Shown here in pieces: positions 23,525 to 30,915 of a DNA stretch of 35,471 nucleotides (positions within the stretch are counted from its first letter, which is position 1; each line of letters begins with the position of its first letter). Source of the stretch: Amycolatopsis tucumanensis (GTDB taxonomy: Bacteria > Actinomycetota > Actinomycetes > Mycobacteriales > Pseudonocardiaceae); assembly GCF_021654135.1 (NCBI RefSeq), contig NZ_JAKGSD010000017.1:118123-153593 (forward strand), written 5' to 3'. The notes beneath the pieces are model-generated. The model saw only the letters and a list, made by a program, of their open reading frames with translations, made no database searches and was not told the origin of the DNA. A program made the translations under genes and the position numbers.

Positions 23525-24034
23525 ATGGCCTACTCGCGCCCCGCCGCGCCGGACGATCTGCGTCCGCTCGAGGTGTTCGGCAACTCGGCGCGCTTCCTCT
23601 ACGGCGAGGACCACTTCGGCACGCCCGGCTCGGCCCGCGACTGGCTGGCCGAGCACCGACTGGGCGAGTTGCCCCTGGACGAGCGGGATCTGGCGCGCCT
23701 GGTCCGGTTCCGCGAGACGCTGCGCGACCACCTCGACGGCGTGGACGTGGCCGCCGAGCTGAACGCCTTCGCGGCCGCGACCGTCGCCGGGCCGCGCTGG
23801 CCCGGGCCCGCGCTGGCCCCGGCGGGCGAGGGCGTCGACGGGCTCATCGCGCGGCTGCTCGACGTGCTGTTCCGCGCCGAGGTGACAGGCCGGGCTCGGC
23901 GGCTGAAGCCGTGCCGAGCGCCGGAGTGCCGGTGGCTGTTCTACGACCGCTCCCCGGCCGGCAACAGCGTCTGGTGCAGCATGGACATCTGCGGGGCGCG
24001 GCACAAGATGCGGGCCTACCGGTCCCGCGCCTGA
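23525..24034 (+). CDS. CGNR zinc-finger / ABATE-domain regulator
   Basis: A 169-aa protein. The N-terminal ABATE domain (about 10-120) is a putative ligand-binding helical domain. The C-terminal zinc finger uses Cys130, Cys135, Cys151 and Cys156, with the signature box reading CGAR (156-159) instead of CGNR, followed by the basic HKMRAYRSR tail. Such proteins are thought to be transcription factors. A TAACCT -10 (23513-23518) six bases before the ATG and no ribosome site suggest a leaderless transcript. It converges on the luciferase-like oxidoreductase gene, with which it directly abuts. Confidence 0.9.
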   Translation: MAYSRPAAPDDLRPLEVFGNSARFLYGEDHFGTPGSARDWLAEHRLGELPLDERDLARLVRFRETLRDHLDGVDVAAELNAFAAATVAGPRWPGPALAPAGEGVDGLIARLLDVLFRAEVTGRARRLKPCRAPECRWLFYDRSPAGNSVWCSMDICGARHKMRAYRSRA

Positions 24035-24877
24035 TCAGCCCAGCCGCAGCCGCTCCCCCAGCTTCGCGATGTAGGCCGCCACCTGGCCGGCGTCCCGGTC
24101 CGGCAGCCCGAACAGCACCTCGGTCACCCCGAGCGACCGCCAGTGCGCGAGCACCTCCTCGTCCGGCCGCCCGGCGAGCGCGACCACCCGCGGCTCGCCC
24201 GCCCGGCCGGCGTCCTGCCAGATCTTGCGCAGCAGCCGCACCTTGTCGTCCAGCTCGTGGTCCCGGGGCGTGGTCAGCCAGCCGTCGGCGGAGCGCGCGA
24301 TCCAGGCGAACGTCCGCTCGGTGCCGCCCGCGCCGATCACCACCGGCACCTCGCCGACCGGTTTCGGCCACGCCCAGGACGGGCCGAACCGGACGTGGGC
24401 GCCCTCGTAGGCGGCCTCCTCGTCAGTCCACAGCGCCCGCATCGCCTCCAGGTACTCGCGCACCACCGTGCGCCGCTGCCCGGCCGGGACGCCGTGGTCG
24501 GTCAGCTCGTCGACGTTCCACCCGAACCCGGCGCCGAGCACGACCCGGCCGCCGGACAGGTGGTCGAGCGAGGCGATCGTCTTGGCCAGGGTGATCGGGT
24601 CGTGCTCGGCGGGCAGCGCGACCGCGGTCGACAGGGTGATCCGCGAGGTCACCGAGGCCGCGGTGGCGAGCGCGACCCACGGGTCCAGGGTGCGCAGGTA
24701 CCGGTCGTCGGGCAGCTCGGCGGTGCCGGTGCCCGGGTGCGCCGCCTCCCGCCGGACCGGGATGTGCGTGTGCTCCGGCACCGCGAACGAGTCGAACCCG
24801 GCGTCCTCGGCCGCCTTCGCCGCCGCGGCCGGCGTGATCCCGCGGTCACTGGTGAACAACACGACCCCGAACCGCAC
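24035..24877 (-). CDS. LLM class (probably F420-dependent) oxidoreductase
   Basis: A 280-aa luciferase-like protein starting at GTG 24877, with GGGAGG upstream. Typical features: RFGVVLFTSDRG at the N-terminus, FAVPEHTHIP, a long SGGRVVLGAGFGWNVDEL block (about 128-146) and VPVVIGAGGTERTFAWIARSADGWL (about 178-202), which line the F420/flavin pocket in this family. It probably performs hydride transfer using reduced F420. It is divergent from the molybdopterin oxidoreductase gene across a perfect palindrome of the KstR pattern, which suggests that it belongs to a lipid or steroid regulon (inference). Confidence 0.92.
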   Translation of the reverse strand: MRFGVVLFTSDRGITPAAAAKAAEDAGFDSFAVPEHTHIPVRREAAHPGTGTAELPDDRYLRTLDPWVALATAASVTSRITLSTAVALPAEHDPITLAKTIASLDHLSGGRVVLGAGFGWNVDELTDHGVPAGQRRTVVREYLEAMRALWTDEEAAYEGAHVRFGPSWAWPKPVGEVPVVIGAGGTERTFAWIARSADGWLTTPRDHELDDKVRLLRKIWQDAGRAGEPRVVALAGRPDEEVLAHWRSLGVTEVLFGLPDRDAGQVAAYIAKLGERLRLG

Positions 24878-24898
24878 AGCGGCCTCCCGTCTCCGGCG

Positions 24899-24916
24899 AC
24901 TAGAACACGTTCTAGT
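24899..24916. promoter_or_regulatory. KstR-type operator (perfect 18-bp palindrome)
   Basis: ACTAGAAC-AC-GTTCTAGT has perfect 8-bp arms. Its core TAGAACACGTTCTA matches the KstR pattern TNNAACNNGTTNNA known from mycobacteria and rhodococci. It lies between the divergent LLM oxidoreductase (start 24877) and the molybdopterin oxidoreductase (start 24958) and overlaps the expected -35 of the latter (TAGACT -10 at 24928-24933). Confidence 0.75.
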
Positions 24917-24957
24917 AAAGCACGGCTTAGACTCGCGGGACGAGGAAGGGGAAGCAG

Positions 24958-25557
24958 ATGGGGATTGTGACTCCCGGGTTCCAGGGCCGGGCGCGATCGG
25001 CGGACGAGAAGCTACCGCCGGGGCAGTACCTGGTGGAGGACTTCCCCGTCCTCTCCGCCGGGCCGACGCCCCGGGTGCGGCTGGAGAACTGGCGCTTCAC
25101 GGTCACCACCGAGACCGGGCAGAAGCACGAGTGGACGTGGGCGGACCTCAAGGCGCTGCCGTCGGAGACGCCGACGGTGGACATCCACTGCGTGACGCGG
25201 TGGTCGAAGTTCGGCACCACCTGGCGCGGCGTCTCGCTGGACACCCTGCTGGAGGACGTGGACACGGCCGCCGACTACGTGATGGCCGAGTCGCACGGCG
25301 GGTACACGACGAACCTGCCGCTGGAGGACCTGCTCGACGGCCAGGCGTGGATCGCCTACGAGTTCGAGGGCGAGGACTTGCCGGCCGAGCACGGCGGCCC
25401 GGCCCGGCTGCTGGTGCCGCACCTGTACTTCTGGAAGTCGGCGAAGTGGGTCAAGGGCCTGCGGCTCATGCTGGACGACGACCTGGGCTTCTGGGAGGCC
25501 GCGGGCTACCACAGCTACGGCGACCCGTGGCGCGAGCAGCGCTACCAGGGGGACTGA
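24958..25557 (+). CDS. Molybdopterin-dependent oxidoreductase (sulfite oxidase/YedY fold)
   Basis: A 199-aa protein starting at ATG 24958, with GGAAGGGGAAGC upstream. It contains the Mo-pterin core: VDIHCVTRWSKFGTTWRGVSL with the metal-ligand cysteine at about 78, then HGGYTTNLPLEDL and the C-terminal LYFWKSAKWVKGLRLM strand. It lacks a Tat signal, a haem domain and the dimerisation domain, so it is a minimal cytoplasmic version. It is followed within 2 bp by a flavin reductase that may supply or accept electrons, and then by a DUF6510 gene. The substrate is unknown. Confidence 0.92.
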   Translation: MGIVTPGFQGRARSADEKLPPGQYLVEDFPVLSAGPTPRVRLENWRFTVTTETGQKHEWTWADLKALPSETPTVDIHCVTRWSKFGTTWRGVSLDTLLEDVDTAADYVMAESHGGYTTNLPLEDLLDGQAWIAYEFEGEDLPAEHGGPARLLVPHLYFWKSAKWVKGLRLMLDDDLGFWEAAGYHSYGDPWREQRYQGD

Positions 25558-25558
25558 C

Positions 25559-26290
25559 GTGGTTCAGGGGAAGCTGGCGTGGCGGGTCGGACGGCTCGCC
25601 GAGGTGCGGGACGAGACGCCCACCGCGCGCACCCTCGTGCTGGACGTGCCCGGCTGGCCGGGGCACCTGGCCGGGCAGCACGTCGACGTCCGGCTCACCG
25701 CCGAGGACGGCTACAGCACGACGCGCACGTACTCGATCGCGGCGCCCGCCGACGGCGAGCGCGTCGAGATCACCGTGCAGCGGGTGCCCGGCGGCGAGGT
25801 GTCGCCGTTCCTGACCGAGGTGTTCGCGCCCGGCGACCCCGTCGAGCTGCGCGGCCCGGTGGGCGGGTGGTTCGTCTGGCGCCCGGCGTCAACCGACCCG
25901 GTGCTGCTGGTCGCAGGCGGCGCCGGGATCGTGCCGCTGATGGCGATGATCCGCGCCCGGCGCCAGGCAGGCAGCCGGGCGCCGTTCAAGCTGCTGTACT
26001 CGGTGCGCACCCCGGAGGACGTGTACTACGCGGGCGAGCTGCGCCGCCCGGAGGCCGGGCTGGACGTCACGTTCGTCTACACGCGCAAGGGCCCGGCGGA
26101 CTGGCCGGGCGAGCCGCACCGGATCGGGGTGGCCGACGTCAACACCGCCGGCTGGCCCGCAGAGTTCGGGCCGCAGTGCTACGTGTGCGGGCCAACCGGG
26201 TTCGTCGAGGCGGTGGCGAACGTGCTCGTCGCGCTCGGCCACGATCCGCGGCGCGTCAAGACCGAACGCTTCGGGCCCAGCGGGAGCTGA
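25559..26290 (+). CDS. FAD-binding ferredoxin-NAD(P)H reductase-type oxidoreductase
   Basis: A 243-aa FNR-fold protein starting at GTG 25559, one base after the previous stop. The FAD motif is RTYSIA (about 60-65, in TTRTYSIAAPADG), the NAD(P) motif GGAGIVPLMAMIRAR, and the nicotinamide end YVCGPTGFVEAV near 219-230. Unlike many relatives it has no C-terminal 2Fe-2S domain, so it needs a separate electron partner. The molybdopterin protein upstream is the obvious candidate. Confidence 0.92.
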   Translation: MVQGKLAWRVGRLAEVRDETPTARTLVLDVPGWPGHLAGQHVDVRLTAEDGYSTTRTYSIAAPADGERVEITVQRVPGGEVSPFLTEVFAPGDPVELRGPVGGWFVWRPASTDPVLLVAGGAGIVPLMAMIRARRQAGSRAPFKLLYSVRTPEDVYYAGELRRPEAGLDVTFVYTRKGPADWPGEPHRIGVADVNTAGWPAEFGPQCYVCGPTGFVEAVANVLVALGHDPRRVKTERFGPSGS

Positions 26291-26291
26291 C

Positions 26292-26561
26292 ATGAGCGAG
26301 CCCTTCGAAGACGGCAACGCACTGGCCGGCCCGGCCGGCGAGATCTTCGCCGTGGACATCACCGCCGCCACGACCCGCTGCGTGGCCTGCGGCCGCGTCG
26401 ACGCGGTCGCGTCGCTGCGCGTCTACCGGCACGCGCCGGGCCTGGTGGCCCGCTGCGCCGGCTGCGACGCCGTGGTGCTGAAGCTGGTGCGCGGCCCGGA
26501 TTCGGCGTGGCTGGACCTCACCGGGACGTCCAGCCTGCGCGTGCCGCTGCCCGGAGCCTGA
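26292..26561 (+). CDS. DUF6510 family zinc-ribbon-like protein
   Basis: An 89-aa protein starting at ATG 26292, directly after the reductase stop. It has two CxxC pairs, CVAC (30-33) and CAGC (55-58), about 22 residues apart, forming a probable zinc ribbon. The ending SAWLDLTGTSSLRVPLP is typical of the family. It is found beside Mo-oxidoreductase and FNR genes in actinobacteria as far as I recall. Its function is unknown; an assembly or electron-transfer aid is conceivable. Confidence 0.85.
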   Translation: MSEPFEDGNALAGPAGEIFAVDITAATTRCVACGRVDAVASLRVYRHAPGLVARCAGCDAVVLKLVRGPDSAWLDLTGTSSLRVPLPGA

Positions 26562-26566
26562 CGGGA

Positions 26567-26664
26567 CCGGGAAACACCCCACCCGGACCGGCAAACACCC
26601 CACCCGGACGGGCAAACACACCGGCTGGGGCGGCGTGTTTGCCCGTGGGGGCGGCGTGTTTGCC
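26567..26664. terminator. 21-bp repeats forming a large bidirectional hairpin
   Basis: Two and a half direct copies of a 21-bp unit (CCGG-AAACACCCCACCCGGA type, starting at 26567, 26588 and 26609) are followed by two copies of its inverse (GGCGGCGTGTTTGCCC, the GTGTTT at 26635 and 26656, again 21 bp apart). The best pair is ACGGGCAAACAC (26608-26619) with GTGTTTGCCCGT (26635-26646): a perfect 12-bp stem with a 15-nt loop. It lies between convergent genes, so a bidirectional terminator is likely. Confidence 0.7.
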
Positions 26665-26736
26665 CATCTGCCGTTGCGGTGTGGGCGCGTGTGCCGGGAG
26701 TCGCGGCCGGCTCCCGGCGCACGCTCGCGTCCGCCG

Positions 26737-27429
26737 TCAGGACAGCAGCGGCCTGCCCAGCGGCGGGAAGGGTTTGCGAGCCCCCATCGCGGTGAGCCCG
26801 ACGTTCACGAAGGCGTAGAACCCGAGCGCGGCGAACGCCAGGACCACGTACCCGGAGAACTCGAACAGCGTCGCGTCGCCAACGTGCAGCGCCGTCGCGG
26901 CCAGCGCCAGCGCGGCCACCACGAGCCCGACGATCAGCGGGTAGACCGCCGGCAGCCGCAGGCACGGCACCAGGAGGAACACGAACAGGCACGCCCAGCA
27001 GATGAAGAACATCTCCTGCGTCTGGGCCGCCACCTCGGGCAGCAGCCCGAACCAGTTGTGCGTCAGGCCGAGCAGCAACCCGCCCAGGCTCAGCCAGAAC
27101 CCGGCGAACGTGCCGGTGATGCCGGCGACCATCGTCTGCCCCAGCAGCAGCGCCCACACCGTGGAGATGACCAGGCCGACGCCGGTCGCGAACAGCACGA
27201 TGGGCAGCACCGCGCCGAGCGCGGCCAGCGGGAGCATCACCCCGGTCAGCGCGATGCCCAGTGCCAGCGACCCGACCGCGAAGATCGGCAGGGCCAGGAT
27301 CAGCGGATCACCGCCCGCGCCGACCACGACGCTCGCCGGGTGGCCGGGCGATTCGACGATCGCCCGCAGGTCCTGGACGTGGGGAACGGTTTCCGGATGG
27401 ACGTTGGTGCTCTGCGTTGTCTCTGACAT
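26737..27429 (-). CDS. Acetate-uptake (GPR1/FUN34/YaaH, SatP-like) family transporter
   Basis: A 230-aa membrane protein starting at ATG 27429 behind GAGGTGG; an ATG at 27450 would overlap the chaperonin end. It has six helices. The family's opening NPAPLG box appears in altered form as GDPLILALPIFAVG, and the TFAGFWLSLGGLLLG helix matches the conserved FW helix of SatP. The N-terminal 35 residues are hydrophilic. SatP proteins carry acetate and succinate. It is 27 bp downstream of the groEL-like gene, so it likely ends the monooxygenase operon and could move a carboxylate product of alkane or ketone oxidation (inference). Confidence 0.78.
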   Translation of the reverse strand: MSETTQSTNVHPETVPHVQDLRAIVESPGHPASVVVGAGGDPLILALPIFAVGSLALGIALTGVMLPLAALGAVLPIVLFATGVGLVISTVWALLLGQTMVAGITGTFAGFWLSLGGLLLGLTHNWFGLLPEVAAQTQEMFFICWACLFVFLLVPCLRLPAVYPLIVGLVVAALALAATALHVGDATLFEFSGYVVLAFAALGFYAFVNVGLTAMGARKPFPPLGRPLLS

Positions 27430-27456
27430 GACGTTCCACCTCACGGGCACGGGAGA

Positions 27457-29148
27457 TCAGCCCACCGACGGGCCCATCCCGAGCGACTGCGGCGTAGAGG
27501 AATCGGGCGAGGGCTGGTGCAGCCCCTCGTCCAGCGGACCGAACTCGGTCATCAGCGCGGGGCTGCCGCCCCACGGGGTCTGCTCCTCGGCGACCAGCGA
27601 GTTGGTCGTGAGCAGCAGCCCGGCCACCGACGCGCCGTTCTGCAGCGCCGAGCGGCACACCCGCAGGGGATCGATGATCCCCATCTCGATCATGTTGCCG
27701 TAGCGGTCGAGCAGCGCGTCGAACCCCTCGTCCTCGCCGAGATCACGCGTGCGCGCCACCACCTCGTCGGCCGGGTAGCCGGCGTTGGCCGCGATCAGCC
27801 GCGCCGGTTCGGCCAGCGCCCGCCGCACGATCTCCGCCCCGGTGGCGTAGTCGCCGGCCAGGCCGGTGTCGGCCAGCACCTTCTCGGCGTGCAGCAACGC
27901 CGCCCCGCCACCGGCGACGATGCCCTCCGCCATGGCCGCCCTGGTCGCGGACAACGCGTCCTCGACCCGATGCTGCAACTCCTTCAGCTCGGCCGGGGTG
28001 GCCGCGCCGACGTGGATCATCGCGACCTTCCCGGTCAGCGCGCCGATGCGTTCGGTCAGGACGTCCTCGTCCACGCCGAACTGGGCGCGCTCCAGCTCCG
28101 CGCGCAGCTGGGTGACGCGGAACTCGACGTCGTCGGCGGATCCCGCCCCGTCGACGACGGTCGTCTTGTTCTCGGTCACCCGCACCTGCCGGGCCCGCCC
28201 GAGGTGCTCCAGCGTCATCGTCTCCAGCGTGAACCCGGAGTGCCGGGACAGCACCGCGCCCCCGACGACCGCGGCGAGGTCCTCCAGCTTGTGCAGCCGC
28301 CGGTCGCCGAAGCCGGGCGCCCGGATCGCGCACGCCTGGAACGTGCCGTTGACGTGGTTGTGCACGAGCATGCTCAGCGCGGTGCCCTCGACCGTCTCGG
28401 CGATCACCACCAGCGGCCGCGGCGCGCGCATCACCTTGTCCAGCAACGGCATCAGCTGCTGCACCTTGGTGATCTTCTCGCTGCACATCAGGATGTAGGG
28501 GTCGTCGAGCACGGCCTCCAGCCGGCCCGGGTCGGTGACCAGGTACGGCGAGAGGTAGCCGTTGTCGAACTCGAACCCCTCGACGAAGTCGACGGTCATC
28601 CCGATCCGCGGGGCCTCCTCGACGGTGACCACACCGGTGTCGCCGACGGTGTGCAGCGCCTTCGCGATGACCGCGCCGACCGCGTCGTCGTCGTTGGCCG
28701 AGATGGCGGCGACCCGGGCGTAGTCGTGCTCGGTGACGACCGGGTGCGCGACCTTCTCCAGGTGCTCGACCAGGCGACCGACGGCGTGGTCGATGCCGCG
28801 CTTGACCAGCACCGGGTTGCCGCCGCGCGCGATCGCCGCCATGCCCTCCCGCACGATGGCCTGGGCGAGCACCGTCGCCGTGGTGGTCCCGTCTCCCACC
28901 ACGTCGTTGGTCTTGATCGCGGCTTCCTTGACCAGCTGCGCGCCCATGTTCTCGAACTGGTTCTTCAGGTGGATCTCCCGAGCGATCGTGACGCCGTCGT
29001 TGGTGACCACCGGCGAGCCGGTGATCTTCTCGATGATCACGTTGCGCCCCTTGGGACCCAGCGTGGACTTCACCGCCTCGGCCAGCTTGTCCACACCGGA
29101 CAGCAGCAGGCCGCGGGCGTCCGCACCGAACCGCAGTTCCTTCGCCAT
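27457..29148 (-). CDS. prmG: GroEL-like chaperonin dedicated to the monooxygenase
   Basis: A 563-aa 60-kDa chaperonin starting at ATG 29148 behind GGAGGAG. Signature regions: LGPKGRNVIIEK (30-41), ITGSPVVTNDGVTIA, the ATP site NDVVGDGTTTATVLAQ (about 81-96) and GIVAGGGAALLHA in the equatorial domain. The C-terminus ends in PSPDSSTPQSLGMGPSVG and lacks the GGM repeats of housekeeping GroEL. No groES lies beside it. In mim and prm operons such a chaperonin (MimG/PrmG) is needed to fold the hydroxylase large subunit; the operon position here supports the same role. The symbol is by analogy. Confidence 0.93.
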   Translation of the reverse strand: MAKELRFGADARGLLLSGVDKLAEAVKSTLGPKGRNVIIEKITGSPVVTNDGVTIAREIHLKNQFENMGAQLVKEAAIKTNDVVGDGTTTATVLAQAIVREGMAAIARGGNPVLVKRGIDHAVGRLVEHLEKVAHPVVTEHDYARVAAISANDDDAVGAVIAKALHTVGDTGVVTVEEAPRIGMTVDFVEGFEFDNGYLSPYLVTDPGRLEAVLDDPYILMCSEKITKVQQLMPLLDKVMRAPRPLVVIAETVEGTALSMLVHNHVNGTFQACAIRAPGFGDRRLHKLEDLAAVVGGAVLSRHSGFTLETMTLEHLGRARQVRVTENKTTVVDGAGSADDVEFRVTQLRAELERAQFGVDEDVLTERIGALTGKVAMIHVGAATPAELKELQHRVEDALSATRAAMAEGIVAGGGAALLHAEKVLADTGLAGDYATGAEIVRRALAEPARLIAANAGYPADEVVARTRDLGEDEGFDALLDRYGNMIEMGIIDPLRVCRSALQNGASVAGLLLTTNSLVAEEQTPWGGSPALMTEFGPLDEGLHQPSPDSSTPQSLGMGPSVG

Positions 29149-29176
29149 CGTTTCGTCACTCCTCCGCTGCGAGTGG

Positions 29177-30202
29177 TCAGGGGGTGAGGATCGCCCGGCC
29201 CCGCACGCGGCCGCCGTCCAGATCGGCCAGCGCGTCGAGTGCCGCGTCCAGCGGGTACTTCTTCGTGTGCAGCGTGACCTTCCCGGCCTGCGCCAGCACC
29301 ATCAGCTCCACCAGGTCGTTGTAGGTGCCGACCAGGTTGCCGATCACGTTGCGCTCGGTGGAGATGATGTCGATCGTCGGGATGTCGATGTTGCCGCCGT
29401 AGCCGATGACGAAGTGCGAGCCGCCCCGCCGGGTCATCGCGAAGGCGTCCTGCTGAGCGCCCTGCTCGGCGACGAAGTCGAGTACGACCTCGGCGCCGTT
29501 GCCGCCGGTCAGGTCCAGCACCGCGTCGACCTGCTTGCCGTCGGCCAGCACCGTGTGGTCCGCGCCGAGCCCGGCCGCGAGCTCGAGCGCCTCGGCGTTG
29601 CGGTCGACGACCACCACGGTGGCCGCCGTCAGCGCGCGCAGCGACTGGATGCCGATGTGCCCCAGCCCGCCGGCGCCATTCACGACGCACACCGTGCCCG
29701 GGTACAGCTGCGGCACCGCCTTGCGCACCGCGTGGTAGGCGGTGATCCCGGCGTCCGCGAGCGCCGCGACGTCCGCGGGTTGTGTGCCGGGGTCGAGCTT
29801 GATGCACGCCCGCGCGGAGGTGAGCAGGTACTCGGCCATCCCGCCGTCGGAGTCGATGCCGGGGAAGACCGAGTTCTCGCAGTGCATGTCGTTGCCGGCG
29901 CGGCAGGCGTGGCACAGCCCGCAGGTCGGCGTCGGGTGCAGGATCACCGTGTCGCCGACCGCCACGTTGGTCACGCCCGACCCGATCTCGTGCACCCAGC
30001 CCGCGTTCTCGTGCCCGATCGTGTAGGGCAGCGTGACGCCGGACTTCTCCGCCCACTGCTCCTCGATGATGTGCAGATCGGTCCGGCACACACCCGCGCC
30101 GCCGATCTTCACCACGACGTCGAAGGGTTCCTTCGCCTGCGGCTCCGGAACGTCCTCGATCACCGGCTGCTGGTGGTAGGCGTGCAGCCGCACCGCTTTC
30201 AT
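29177..30202 (-). CDS. Zinc-dependent NAD alcohol dehydrogenase
   Basis: A 341-aa medium-chain dehydrogenase starting at ATG 30202 behind AGGAGGG. Catalytic zinc ligands are Cys39 (GVCRTDLH) and His64-Glu65 (IGHEN); the structural zinc is held by Cys94, 97, 100 and 108. The Rossmann motif is GAGGLGHIGIQ, and the acidic VVVDRN after strand 2 indicates NAD. It follows the hydroxylase genes and probably oxidises the alcohol (such as 2-propanol or 1-propanol) made by the monooxygenase. The ATG overlaps the stop of the DUF59 gene by 3 bp. Confidence 0.94.
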   Translation of the reverse strand: MKAVRLHAYHQQPVIEDVPEPQAKEPFDVVVKIGGAGVCRTDLHIIEEQWAEKSGVTLPYTIGHENAGWVHEIGSGVTNVAVGDTVILHPTPTCGLCHACRAGNDMHCENSVFPGIDSDGGMAEYLLTSARACIKLDPGTQPADVAALADAGITAYHAVRKAVPQLYPGTVCVVNGAGGLGHIGIQSLRALTAATVVVVDRNAEALELAAGLGADHTVLADGKQVDAVLDLTGGNGAEVVLDFVAEQGAQQDAFAMTRRGGSHFVIGYGGNIDIPTIDIISTERNVIGNLVGTYNDLVELMVLAQAGKVTLHTKKYPLDAALDALADLDGGRVRGRAILTP

Positions 30203-30915
30203 CGTGCGCCCTCCTGTTCTCCGATGTGCGGGTACCGCACGCGCAGCATGCCCCGGCAGACCCCGGAGTTGGCCTCCTGGCCTGCCCGCGTCAGCCGCGC
30301 GAATCCGAGGTGCCGCGCCGCGTCCGACGGCGGCACCGCCTCGCCGGTCTCCGGGTCGACCAGCAGCGGATCGCCGTCCCCGCACGGCAGCCCGAGTTCC
30401 CGGCGCCTGGCCCGGAGCCGTTCCCGGTCCGGGCTCGCGGGCACCTCGCCGAGTGTCATCCGCGCCAGCCGGTCACCGTCCACACCGGACCTGCGCAGCG
30501 CGCGGCAGACCCGGTCGGTGCCGGCGAGCACCGCCTTGCGGACGAAGGTGGCCCGCAGCTCGTCCAGCTCGTTCACCGCCTCCCCCGCGAACGAGGCCAC
30601 GAACCCCGCCCGCGCCGCGACACCCCTGTTGATCGCCTCGGCCGCGAAGTGGTCGACCAGCCGGACCTCGACGCTCGTGACGCCGGGCACCGCGGAGACG
30701 GCGTCGTAGGCGTCGGCGACCATGAGGAACGCGAAGTTCGGCGCGCAGAAGTAGGTCGGCAACCGCAGTTCGACGGCCGCCCGTCCGCCGTCCACCGCGC
30801 ACCGCGCGACGAACCCGAGGTCGGTGAGCGGCTCGTCCAGCTCGGGGTCGCGGACGGTGCCCAGCGCCTGCCACACCGCGGCGTGGCAGGCGCGGACCTC
30901 CTCCAGCGCGGTCAC
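30199..30915 (-). CDS. MIP18/DUF59 family iron-sulfur or metal-cluster assembly-type protein
   Basis: A 238-aa protein starting at GTG 30915, overlapping the amidohydrolase stop. The N-terminal third is a DUF59 domain: VWQALGTVRDPELDEPLTDLGFV (about 13-36) and RLPTYFCAPNFAFLM with one cysteine. The C-terminal 130 residues are specific to homologues in these operons, with a late GVCRGMLRVRY. DUF59 proteins help in Fe-S cluster delivery, so it may help load iron into the diiron hydroxylase or the 2Fe-2S reductase. This is inference from domain and context. Confidence 0.85.
   Translation of the reverse strand: MTALEEVRACHAAVWQALGTVRDPELDEPLTDLGFVARCAVDGGRAAVELRLPTYFCAPNFAFLMVADAYDAVSAVPGVTSVEVRLVDHFAAEAINRGVAARAGFVASFAGEAVNELDELRATFVRKAVLAGTDRVCRALRRSGVDGDRLARMTLGEVPASPDRERLRARRRELGLPCGDGDPLLVDPETGEAVPPSDAARHLGFARLTRAGQEANSGVCRGMLRVRYPHIGEQEGAR

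Noticed and set aside
27457..29148. Housekeeping groEL locus
   Set aside because: No groES, no GGM tail, and the gene is embedded in the monooxygenase operon.
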